Below, piece by piece: positions 15,507 to 23,898 of a DNA stretch of 37,760 bases. The position numbers were made by a program, and so were the translations under genes. The stretch's first letter is position 1, and every line of letters begins with the position of its first letter. Below the pieces are notes generated by a model that was not told the origin of the DNA, did no database searches, and saw nothing but the letters and a program-made list of their open reading frames with translations. Location: positions 1-37,760 of the forward strand of contig JAEWGI010000059.1 in the NCBI GenBank assembly GCA_023388355.1, in the 5' to 3' direction. The stretch is from Pseudomonadota bacterium. GTDB taxonomy: Bacteria > Pseudomonadota > Gammaproteobacteria > Xanthomonadales > Xanthomonadaceae.

Positions 15507-18500
15507 GTGGAAAGCGGCATGCAGTCTAGGCACGCCGACGCGACGGCGGCGTTAACGCAGGCGCGCCAGGCGATCGACGCGGCGCGCACGCGCGACCGCG
15601 GCCGGCTGCTGGGCCTGTGGTCGCGCTGGAAGGCCGCTCCCGCCGGGGCTTCGGCGCGCGATGCGTTCGCCGCCGCGCTGCAGGTTTCGCTGCAGGCGCG
15701 CGAGGTGGCGGCCGCGCGCCTGCCGACGGCGACGGTCGCGGCGGACCTGCCGATCGCCGCGCACGCCGAGCGCATCGTCGCGCTGCTGCGCGGCCACCAG
15801 GTGGTGGTGGTGGCCGGCGAGACCGGTTCGGGCAAGACCACACAACTGCCGAAACTGTGCCTGCAGGCCGGGCGCGGGGCGGCGGGCATGATCGGCTGCA
15901 CCCAGCCGCGACGGATCGCGGCGCGCGCGGTGGCGCGGCGGGTGGCCGAGGAACTGCAGGTGCCGATGGGCGGCGCGGTGGGCTTCCAGGTCCGCTTCAG
16001 CGACAGCGTGGGCGAACACACCGCGGTCAAGTTCATGACCGACGGCATCCTGCTGGCCGAGATCGCCTCCGACCGCTGGCTCTCGCGCTACGACACGATC
16101 ATCGTCGACGAGGCGCACGAGCGCAGCCTCAACATCGACTTCCTGCTCGGCTACCTCAAGCGGCTGCTGCCGCGGCGGCCGGACCTGAAGCTGATCGTCA
16201 CCTCGGCCACCATCGACACCGCGCGCTTTTCGGAGCATTTCGGCGATGCGCCGGTGGTGGAGGTGGAGGGGCGCGGGCATCCGGTGGAGGTGCGCTACCG
16301 GCCTCTGGGCGGCGCTCCGGGCCTGGAGCCGCCTGCCCCGCCGGCGAAGCGCGACGCGCAGCAGCGGGCGGGGGAAAGCGACTCCGAGCCCGTTTCCGTG
16401 CTCGACGGCATCGTGGCCGCCTGCGACGAGATCACGGCCGAGCGCGGCATCGGCGACGTGCTGGTGTTCCTGCCCGGCGAGCGCGAGATCCGCGACGCGC
16501 ACCAGGCGCTGGAGCAGCGCCGCTATCGCCACACCGAAGTGGTGCCGCTGTACGCGCGGCTGTCGGCGCGCGACCAGGACCGGGTGTTCAATCCCGGTCC
16601 GCAGCGGCGCATCGTGCTGGCCACCAACGTGGCCGAAACCTCGCTGACCGTGCCGCGCATCCACTACGTGGTCGACCCGGGGCTGGCGCGGGTCAAGCGC
16701 TACAGCCCGCGGCAGAAGCTCGACCGGCTGCACATCGAGCCGGTCTCGCAGGCCAGCGCCGAGCAGCGCAAGGGGCGCTGCGGGCGGGTGGCGCCGGGCG
16801 TGTGCATCCGGCTGTATTCCGAAGCCGATTTCGCTTCGCGCCCGAGCTATACCGATCCGGAAATCCGGCGCGCCGCGCTGGCCGGGGTGATCCTGCGGAT
16901 GCTGGCGCTGGGCCTGGACGAGGGTGGGCGCGGTGGGCCGGGGCGTCGCGGTGGGCGCCGCCAGGCGCCGCAGGCGCAGGTCGAAACCGACGTCATCGCC
17001 GGTTTCCCGTTCGTCGATCCACCCGATCCGCGCGCGATCGCCGACGGCTGGCAGCAGTTGGCCGAGCTTGGCGCCGTCGATGCGCGGCGCGCGCTCACCG
17101 CCATCGGCCGGACCATGGCCAGGCTGCCGGTGGACGTGAAGCTGGCGCGCATGCTCGTGGCCGCGCAGGCGCACGGCTGCCTGCACGAGATGCTGGCGAT
17201 CGCCGCCTTCCTCGGCATCCAGGACCCGCGCGAGCGCCCCGCCGACCAGCGCGCCGCGGCCGACGCCGCGCATGCGCAGTTCGCCGATCCGAAGTCGGAG
17301 TTCGTGGCGATCCTGAAGCTCTGGGCGGCCTACCGCACGGCGCACGAGGAGTTCACCCAGTCGCAGCTGCGTCGGTGGTGCGGTCGCAGTTTCCTCGGCT
17401 TCCTGCGCATGCGCGAATGGCGCGAGCTGCATCGTCAGCTGAAGCTGCAGTGCGAAGAGCTGTGGCCGGAAGAGGGCAGGAGGAAGCCGGGGCCGGAGTC
17501 GGCTTTTTCCGCCATTGCGCCGCCGTCGGACGGATCTTGGGGGAAAGTCGACCCCGACCCCGGCTTCCATTCGCGGCTGCACCGCGCCCTGATCGCGGGC
17601 CTGCCCACCCAGCTCGGCCACCTCACCGAGCGCGGCATCTACGAAGGCCCGCGCGGCCGCCGCTTCCAGCTGTTCCCCGGCTCAAGCCTGGCACGCAAGC
17701 CCCCGCCGTGGGTGCTCTCTGCCACCGTGCTCGATACCGAGAAGGTGTGGGCGATGACCAACGCCGCGGTCGAGCCGGAGTGGGCGATCGCCGAACTGCC
17801 GCACCTGCTTGCGCGCCGCCACCACGATCCGCGCTGGTCGCGCGCGCAGGGCCGGGTGCTGGGCAGCGAGCAGATCAGCCTGTTCGGCCTGGTGCTGGCG
17901 CCGAAGAAACCGGTCGACTACGGCCGCCTGTATCCGGAGCAGGCGCGGGAGATGTTCCTGGCCGACGGCCTGGTGACGGGCGAGGTCAACCTGCGCGCCG
18001 CCTTCCTGGCCCGCAACCTGGCAACGCTGGAGGCCGCGCGCGAGGAGGAGGCCAAGCAGCGCCGCGCCGGCCTGGTGGTGGACGAGGACTGGATGCGGCA
18101 GTGGTATGGCGACCGGATCCCGCCCGGGATCGTCGACGCGCGCTCGCTCGATGCCTGGTATGCGAAGGCCGATGCCCAGGCCAGGCGCGCGCTGGAGTGG
18201 TCGCGCGACGACCTGCTCGTGGGCGAGGGCGCGGACGCGGTGCGCTTCCCGGCCTTCATCGCCCTGGGCGAGGCGCGGCTGGCGGTGCGCTACCGCTTCG
18301 AGCCCGGCGCGCCCGACGACGGCATGACCGTCTCGGTGCCGCTGCACCTGCTCAATGCGCTCGATCCGGTGCGGCTGTCGTGGCTGGCGCCGGGTTTCGT
18401 GGCCGACAAGGCCGCCGCCCTGATCCGCGGCTTGCCCAAGGCGCTGCGCCGCAACTTCGTGCCGGCGCCGGATTTCGCAGGCGCCTTCGCCCAGGCCCAT

Positions 18501-19637
18501 GGCCGCGACGAGCCGGACGCGTTCGCCGGCACGCTGGCGCAGTTCCTGCGGCGCCTGACCGGGGTCGAGGTCGCGGCCGTCGACTTCGACGAATCCGCGC
18601 TCGAGCCGCACCTGCGCGCCAACCTGCGGCTGGTCGACGCGCGGGGGCGCGGCGATGCGCGGGTGCTGGCCGAGTCGCGCGACCTGGACGCACTGCGCCA
18701 GCGCTTCGGCGCGCGCGCGGCGGAAGCCTTCTCGGCCCGCGCCGCGGAAGGCCTCGGCCAGCAGGGCCTGCGCGAATTCCCGTCCGTTCCGATTCCGGTT
18801 TCGGTCCCCGGTGCCGGCGGCGTGCCCGCGTATCCGGCATTGCAGGATGACGTCGACAGCGTCTCGCTGGCCGTGCACGCCGACCCCCACCAGGCGCGGC
18901 GGCTGCACCCGGGCGGCGTGCGCAGGTTGCTGCGGATCGCACTGCAGGAGCGGGCGAAGCAGGCGTGCCGGCAGCTGCCGGTGTCGCCGAAGACCGCGCT
19001 GCTGTATGCGGCGATCGAATCGGCCGGCGAGCGTGCGCGGGCCGGCGACGCCCTGCGCGCGGACCTGGTCGACGGCGCGCTGTCCGCGCTGCTGGCCGAT
19101 GGCCTGGGCGCGATCCGCGATCCGGACGCCTTCGCCGCGCGCCGCGACGCCGCCGGCCGCGCCCTGTTCGGCGAGGCCATGCAGCGGCTGCAGCAGGCCG
19201 AGGCGATCCTCGATCTGGTGGCGCAGGTGCGGGCGAAGCTCGAATCGCGCCTGGTCGGATGGGCGCGGGCCAACCTCGACGACATGCAGGCGCGGCTTGC
19301 CGCGCTGGCGCATCCGGGATTCCTGCGCGACGTTCCGGCCGCCACGCTCGAAGCCTACCCGCGCTACCTGCGCGCGCTGGCGATCCGCGCCGAGCGTGCC
19401 CAGCGCGACCCGCTGCGCGACCAGCAGCGCATGCTCGACCTCAAGCCGCTGGTCGATGCGCTGGCCGACGCGGAAGCCGCCGGCGCCGGCAGCGCGGACG
19501 AGCGCGCCGCCCTGCGCCATGAGCTGGAGGAAGTGCGCGTGTCCACCTACGCCCAGGAGCTGGCCATGCGCGGTGCACCCACGGCGAAGAAGCTGGCGGC
19601 GCGGATCGCGGCGCTTTCGCCCGGACCGCTGGGCTGA
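15507..19637 (+). CDS. hrpA: ATP-dependent RNA helicase HrpA
   Basis: A 1376-residue DEAH/RHA helicase. Walker A GETGSGKTT at about 104-112, DEAHERSLNIDFLLGYLK from about 201, SAT motif, then the helicase C domain, ratchet helices, OB fold and the HrpA-specific C-terminal region. HrpA of E. coli acts in mRNA processing and rescue of stalled ribosomes. The start is GTG 15507 or ATG 15519; neither has a strong ribosome-binding site. A low-complexity Gly/Arg insert (GGRGGPGRRGGRRQAPQAQ) sits in the helicase C region near residues 473-491. A 9-bp inverted repeat (19680-19688 / 19707-19715) follows the stop. Confidence 0.95.
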   Translation: MESGMQSRHADATAALTQARQAIDAARTRDRGRLLGLWSRWKAAPAGASARDAFAAALQVSLQAREVAAARLPTATVAADLPIAAHAERIVALLRGHQVVVVAGETGSGKTTQLPKLCLQAGRGAAGMIGCTQPRRIAARAVARRVAEELQVPMGGAVGFQVRFSDSVGEHTAVKFMTDGILLAEIASDRWLSRYDTIIVDEAHERSLNIDFLLGYLKRLLPRRPDLKLIVTSATIDTARFSEHFGDAPVVEVEGRGHPVEVRYRPLGGAPGLEPPAPPAKRDAQQRAGESDSEPVSVLDGIVAACDEITAERGIGDVLVFLPGEREIRDAHQALEQRRYRHTEVVPLYARLSARDQDRVFNPGPQRRIVLATNVAETSLTVPRIHYVVDPGLARVKRYSPRQKLDRLHIEPVSQASAEQRKGRCGRVAPGVCIRLYSEADFASRPSYTDPEIRRAALAGVILRMLALGLDEGGRGGPGRRGGRRQAPQAQVETDVIAGFPFVDPPDPRAIADGWQQLAELGAVDARRALTAIGRTMARLPVDVKLARMLVAAQAHGCLHEMLAIAAFLGIQDPRERPADQRAAADAAHAQFADPKSEFVAILKLWAAYRTAHEEFTQSQLRRWCGRSFLGFLRMREWRELHRQLKLQCEELWPEEGRRKPGPESAFSAIAPPSDGSWGKVDPDPGFHSRLHRALIAGLPTQLGHLTERGIYEGPRGRRFQLFPGSSLARKPPPWVLSATVLDTEKVWAMTNAAVEPEWAIAELPHLLARRHHDPRWSRAQGRVLGSEQISLFGLVLAPKKPVDYGRLYPEQAREMFLADGLVTGEVNLRAAFLARNLATLEAAREEEAKQRRAGLVVDEDWMRQWYGDRIPPGIVDARSLDAWYAKADAQARRALEWSRDDLLVGEGADAVRFPAFIALGEARLAVRYRFEPGAPDDGMTVSVPLHLLNALDPVRLSWLAPGFVADKAAALIRGLPKALRRNFVPAPDFAGAFAQAHGRDEPDAFAGTLAQFLRRLTGVEVAAVDFDESALEPHLRANLRLVDARGRGDARVLAESRDLDALRQRFGARAAEAFSARAAEGLGQQGLREFPSVPIPVSVPGAGGVPAYPALQDDVDSVSLAVHADPHQARRLHPGGVRRLLRIALQERAKQACRQLPVSPKTALLYAAIESAGERARAGDALRADLVDGALSALLADGLGAIRDPDAFAARRDAAGRALFGEAMQRLQQAEAILDLVAQVRAKLESRLVGWARANLDDMQARLAALAHPGFLRDVPAATLEAYPRYLRALAIRAERAQRDPLRDQQRMLDLKPLVDALADAEAAGAGSADERAALRHELEEVRVSTYAQELAMRGAPTAKKLAARIAALSPGPLG

Positions 19638-19745
19638 CGCCGGCAGCGTCGGCACGAAGAGTTCCGCGCACGGGACGATCCGGCGCGACGGCGTCGCTGT
19701 TCCTGATCGCGCCGGCCCGCTAGTGTGTGAGGCTCCGACTCCAGG

Positions 19746-21953
19746 ATGACGTTCGTGCACGCTGCCGTCGCCCACGGCCTCGAACACTGGCTGGCCTCGC
19801 CCGAGGCCAAGGCGATCGCGCCTGCGCTGCGCGGGACGCTGCGCAGCGCCGCGGCGGGACTCGATCCGGCGCAGTGCGCGCCGACCTCGCCGCCGGTGCT
19901 GGCCGACACCCTGGCGTCGCTGGCGTTGCTGGAAGCCGACGGCGATTCGCTGGCGGCCGCGCTGCTGTTCGAACTGCCGGGCCTGGCCGCTGCGGTCGAG
20001 TCCGCCCTGCCGCAGCGGCATGCGGCGGTCGCGGTCCTGCTTGAAGGGCAGCGCGCCGCCAACCAGGTCTGGACCCTGCACGCCGAGCGTCCCGCGGCCG
20101 GCAATACCGAAGGCCTGCGCCGGCTGCTGCTGGCGATCGTGCGCGACCTGCGGGTGGTGCCGATCCTGCTTGCACGGCAGCTGGCGCGGATGCGCCATGC
20201 CGCGGTGCTGCCCGATCCGCAGCGCCAGGCGCTGGCGCGCCTCACCCGCGACATCCACGCGCCGCTGGCCAACCGCCTGGGCATCTGGCAGCTCAAGTGG
20301 GAGCTCGAGGACCTCGCGTTCCGGCACCTGGAACCCGACACCTACCGCCGCATCGCCGCCCTGCTCGACGACAAGCGCGCAGGCCGCGAGCGCTACATCG
20401 CCCAGGTCACGCGCCAGCTCGACGAAGCGCTGCGCGCCCAGGACGTCGTCGCCGAAATCGCCGGGCGGCCCAAGCACATCTACAGCATCTGGAAGAAGAT
20501 GCGGAAGAAGGACGTGCCGATCGGCGAGCTCTACGACCTGCGCGCGGTGCGGGTGCTGGTCGACGACCTGCCCACCTGCTACGCCGCGCTGGGCGTGGTG
20601 CACGCGCTGTGGGCGCCGGTGCCGGGCGAGTTCGACGACTACATCGCCAGGCCCAAGCACAACGACTACCGCTCGCTGCACACCGCGGTGGTCGGGCCGG
20701 AAGGCAAGACCCTGGAAGTGCAGATCCGCACCCGCGAGATGCACGAGCAGGCCGAACTGGGCGTGGCCGCGCACTGGCGCTACAAGGAGAACGCCTACGC
20801 CGGGCGCGGCGCGGCCCAGCGCTCGAGCGCAGGCAACGTGGCGCTGGAGCGCAAGATCGAGTGGATGCGGCGCCTGCTCGAGACCCACGGCGAGGGCGAT
20901 GGCGACGCGGCCCTGGCCGGTGGCTTCGACACCGAACTGGTCGAGGACCGGATCTACGTGCTGACCCCCGCGGGCGAGGTGGTCGACCTGCCGCGCGGCG
21001 CCACGCCGCTGGATTTCGCCTACCACGTGCACACCATGGTCGGGCACCGCTGTCGCGGCGCCAAGGTCGACGGCCGCATCGTGCCGCTCGACCACCGGCT
21101 GCGCAGCGGCGACCGGGTCGAGATCCTCACTGCCAAGGAACCCGAGCCGCGCCGCGACTGGCTGGTCGCGGCCAATGGTTTCCTCGCCAGCCCGCGCGCG
21201 CGGGAGAAGGTGCGCACCTGGTTCCACCGCCTCGACCGCGAGCGCAACCTGCAGGCCGGGCGCGAGATGCTCGACCGCGAGTTGCGGCGCATGGGCCTGC
21301 TGCAGGCCGACCTGCAGCCGGTGCTGGCGAAGTTCAACGTGGCCGCGGTCGACGAACTGCTGGTGCTGGTGGCGCTGGGCGACGTCGGCCCGCACCAGGT
21401 CGGGCGCGCGCTGCAGGAGCGCGCGCGTGCGCAGGAGACGCCGGAAGACGATCCGGCAGCAACGGCGTCGGCGGTGCTGGCCCGGTCGCCACGGCGCACG
21501 CCGAAGGCGGGCGGCTCCGGGGTGACGGTAGTGGGGGTGGACAACCTGCTGGTGCAGCTGGCGCGCTGCTGCCATCCGCTGCCGGGCGAGGCGATTTCCG
21601 GTTACCTCACCCGCGGTCGCGGGGTGAGCGTGCATCGGTCCGACTGCGGTGGCTTCCAGCGCCTGGCGGCCGCGCAGCCGCAGCGGGTGCTGGCGGTCGC
21701 ATGGGGGCGTCGGGACGGGCTGCACGAGGCCACCGCGGTGGTGGACGCGGTCGACCGCCGGCACCTGCTCAAGGACGTCAGCAACGTGATCGCGCAGGAG
21801 GATGCGCACGTGGTGTCGGTGCGCAGCGACGCCGGCCGCCACGGCCGGGTGCGGCTGCGGCTGCAGCTGCGGGTGGACGGCTACGACCAGCTCTCGCGAC
21901 TGCTGGCCCGCCTAGACGGCCTTCCCGGCGTGGAGCATGCGCGCCGCGAGTAG
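19746..21953 (+). CDS. relA: (p)ppGpp synthetase RelA
   Basis: A 735-residue long RelA/SpoT homologue. The N-terminal hydrolase domain is degenerate: the HD and ED metal ligands are missing (EADGDSLAAALLFELPG). The synthetase domain is complete, with GRPKHIYSIWKKM, the EFDD motif at 295-298 typical of monofunctional RelA rather than the RxKD of bifunctional enzymes, and KTLEVQIRTREMHEQAE. TGS begins at about 401 (DRIYVLTPAGEVVDLP), then the helical and Cys-containing regions (LARCCHPLPGE) and a C-terminal ACT domain. It senses uncharged tRNA on ribosomes. A separate SpoT must exist outside the window. Confidence 0.95.
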   Translation: MTFVHAAVAHGLEHWLASPEAKAIAPALRGTLRSAAAGLDPAQCAPTSPPVLADTLASLALLEADGDSLAAALLFELPGLAAAVESALPQRHAAVAVLLEGQRAANQVWTLHAERPAAGNTEGLRRLLLAIVRDLRVVPILLARQLARMRHAAVLPDPQRQALARLTRDIHAPLANRLGIWQLKWELEDLAFRHLEPDTYRRIAALLDDKRAGRERYIAQVTRQLDEALRAQDVVAEIAGRPKHIYSIWKKMRKKDVPIGELYDLRAVRVLVDDLPTCYAALGVVHALWAPVPGEFDDYIARPKHNDYRSLHTAVVGPEGKTLEVQIRTREMHEQAELGVAAHWRYKENAYAGRGAAQRSSAGNVALERKIEWMRRLLETHGEGDGDAALAGGFDTELVEDRIYVLTPAGEVVDLPRGATPLDFAYHVHTMVGHRCRGAKVDGRIVPLDHRLRSGDRVEILTAKEPEPRRDWLVAANGFLASPRAREKVRTWFHRLDRERNLQAGREMLDRELRRMGLLQADLQPVLAKFNVAAVDELLVLVALGDVGPHQVGRALQERARAQETPEDDPAATASAVLARSPRRTPKAGGSGVTVVGVDNLLVQLARCCHPLPGEAISGYLTRGRGVSVHRSDCGGFQRLAAAQPQRVLAVAWGRRDGLHEATAVVDAVDRRHLLKDVSNVIAQEDAHVVSVRSDAGRHGRVRLRLQLRVDGYDQLSRLLARLDGLPGVEHARRE

Positions 21954-21955
21954 AA

Positions 21956-22135
21956 CTCCCTCCCCGCTTGCGGGGGAGGGCCGGCAGCGCGGAACTCCTT
22001 CCCCGCACGCAGGGGAGGGCCGCTGCGGGACGACGCGAACAGGAGCTGCCTGCAACTCCTTCCCCGCACGCAGGGGAAGGCCGGCAGGGCAGGACTCCCT
22101 CCCCCGCAAGCGGGGGAGGGCCGGGGTGGGGGCCT
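21956..22135. repeat. Cluster of four REP-like palindromes
   Basis: Palindromes of the CTCCCTCCCCGC...GGGGGAGGG type lie at 21956-21980, 21995-22019, 22056-22080 and 22095-22120; the last carries the CCGGGGTGGGGGC tail also seen next to the tRNA array. Spacing is 35-61 bp between starts. They sit 3 bp after the relA stop and end 60 bp before the next gene, where they may stabilise or end the relA message. Confidence 0.8.
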
Positions 22136-22197
22136 CCGCAGCGACGCCCCCGGCCCCGGTCACGCACCCGTTCAGTCGCCACCGGTAAGCTGTCCTC

Positions 22198-23793
22198 GTG
22201 GCCCCGGATCGCACTTCGACCGTGAACGATGCCCGTTCCGACGGCCGGCGCGAGCCCGTGGTCGGCGATCTGCGCAACCTGCGCTTCGCCCGTCGCGCCG
22301 CGCCGAGCGCTCCCCGCTCGCCGCGCCCGCGCCGGGGCTGGATCGTCGGTTTCGCCTTGCTGGTGCTGCTGGCGGTCGCCGCCCTGGCCCTGCGCGGTCC
22401 GCTCGGCGACCGTCTCTGGCCGCAGGCGCGGGTGCTGGCCCTGAGCGACGAGGCTGCGGCCGCACTGGCGCGCGGACACCTCACCGCCGCCGACGGCAGC
22501 GGTGCGCGCGAACTCTACGAAGCGGCGCGGGCGATCGACCCCGACCAGCCGCAGCCGCGCACCGGCCTGGCCAGGGTGGCGCAGGCCGCGCTGGCGCAGG
22601 CCGCCGAGGCCGAGGCCGAGGGTCGTTTCGCCGATGCCCATGCGCGGCTGCGCCTCGCGCGCGAGCTGTCGATTCCGCGCGAGCGCGCCGATGCGCTTGC
22701 CGATCGCCTGCGCGCGCGTGAAGCCGGCCTTGCGGGGCTGGACGGACTCGCCGCGCGCGCCGACGAGGCCCGCGCCGCCGGCCGCCTGGACGGCGACGAC
22801 GAGGCCGCGCTGCCGCTCTATGCCCGGGTGCTGGAGCTCGCGCCCGCGCACGCCGACGCGCTGCGCGGCCGCGACGATGCGCTTGCCGGCCTGCTGGAAC
22901 AGGCGCGTGCGGACCTGCGCCAGGGCGAGCTGCAGGCCGCCGCCGCGGCCATCGCCGCCGCACGCGGCTACGACCCGGGACACGTCGACCTGCCCGAAAC
23001 CGAGGCCCGCCTGGTGGAGGAACTCGACGCGCTGCGCCGCAGCGCCGCGGCCGACCTGGAGCGCGGACGGATCGAGGCCGCTGTCGCCACCTGGCAGCGC
23101 CTGCGGCGCTACGATCCGGCCGACGCCGCCGCCAGTGACGGGCTGGCACGCGCGGCCGCGGCGCTGGCTGGGCAGGCGCAGCGCCACGCCGCCGACTTCC
23201 GGTTTGCCCAGGCGGACGCAAGCCTGGCGAGGGCGCGCGAACTGGCACCCGAGGCGACCGCCGTAGCGGCCGCGACGACTGCGCTGGAGCGGGCGCGCAG
23301 CCGGCACGCGCAGCTGCAGGCGGGCCGCGCCGATGCCGGTCGCGCGCAGGAGGTTCCGGAACTGCTGCGCCTGGCTGCGGCGGCCGAAGCCCGCGGCGAC
23401 CTGCTCACGCCGCCGGGCGAAAGCGCCTTCGACCGCCTGCGCGCCGCCCAGGCCATCGCGCCGCGCGACGAACAGGTGCGCCGTGCGGTCGCGCGGCTGC
23501 TGCCTTCGGCGCGCGCATGCTTCGACCGCGCCCTCAGCGCCAACGACCTCGCCCGCGCGCGCCGCTGCCTCGACGCACGCCAATCGCTGGGCGAGGACGC
23601 CGCCGCGCAGGCCGCCGCCCGCCGCCGCCTGGCTCAGCGCTGGCTGGCGATCGGAGACGAACGGCTGCAGGGCGGGCAGCTGGCCGGCGCGCGCTCGGCG
23701 CTGGAATCGGCGATGGTGCTGGATCGTGCAACGCCCGGGCTGGCCGAGTTCGACCAGCGCCTGCGGACGGCGTCGGGTCAGCCGGGCAACTGA
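22198..23793 (+). CDS. Membrane-anchored helical repeat (TPR-like) protein of unknown function
   Basis: A 531-residue protein: a basic cytoplasmic N-terminus (1-46), one membrane helix (about 47-66, GWIVGFALLVLLAVAALALRG), then a long helical region extending outside the membrane. The region is built of degenerate tetratricopeptide-like helix pairs (ARELYEAARAIDPDQPQPR, ALPLYARVLELAPAHADAL, AAVATWQRLRRYDPADAAA, ARSALESAMVLDRATPGLA). Composition is extremely Ala/Arg-rich. GTG 22198 starts it. I do not recognise a specific family; a scaffold for an envelope complex is plausible but not shown. Confidence 0.75.
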   Translation: MAPDRTSTVNDARSDGRREPVVGDLRNLRFARRAAPSAPRSPRPRRGWIVGFALLVLLAVAALALRGPLGDRLWPQARVLALSDEAAAALARGHLTAADGSGARELYEAARAIDPDQPQPRTGLARVAQAALAQAAEAEAEGRFADAHARLRLARELSIPRERADALADRLRAREAGLAGLDGLAARADEARAAGRLDGDDEAALPLYARVLELAPAHADALRGRDDALAGLLEQARADLRQGELQAAAAAIAAARGYDPGHVDLPETEARLVEELDALRRSAAADLERGRIEAAVATWQRLRRYDPADAAASDGLARAAAALAGQAQRHAADFRFAQADASLARARELAPEATAVAAATTALERARSRHAQLQAGRADAGRAQEVPELLRLAAAAEARGDLLTPPGESAFDRLRAAQAIAPRDEQVRRAVARLLPSARACFDRALSANDLARARRCLDARQSLGEDAAAQAAARRRLAQRWLAIGDERLQGGQLAGARSALESAMVLDRATPGLAEFDQRLRTASGQPGN

Positions 23794-23898
23794 GCGCAGC
23801 TGGCAGGGCCGGCGCCGGTCGCGGGAGCCAGGGTCCATCCGAAGCCGTCGGACCATCAGGCCGCGCAGGCCGTGATCCCGCGCGGCCGCGGCGTCGGC

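Noticed and set aside
17682..21842. A minus-strand open frame of about 1390 codons opposite hrpA and relA
   Set aside because: It is Ala/Arg/His/Gln-rich low-complexity translation without any family motif, lying opposite two well-supported genes.
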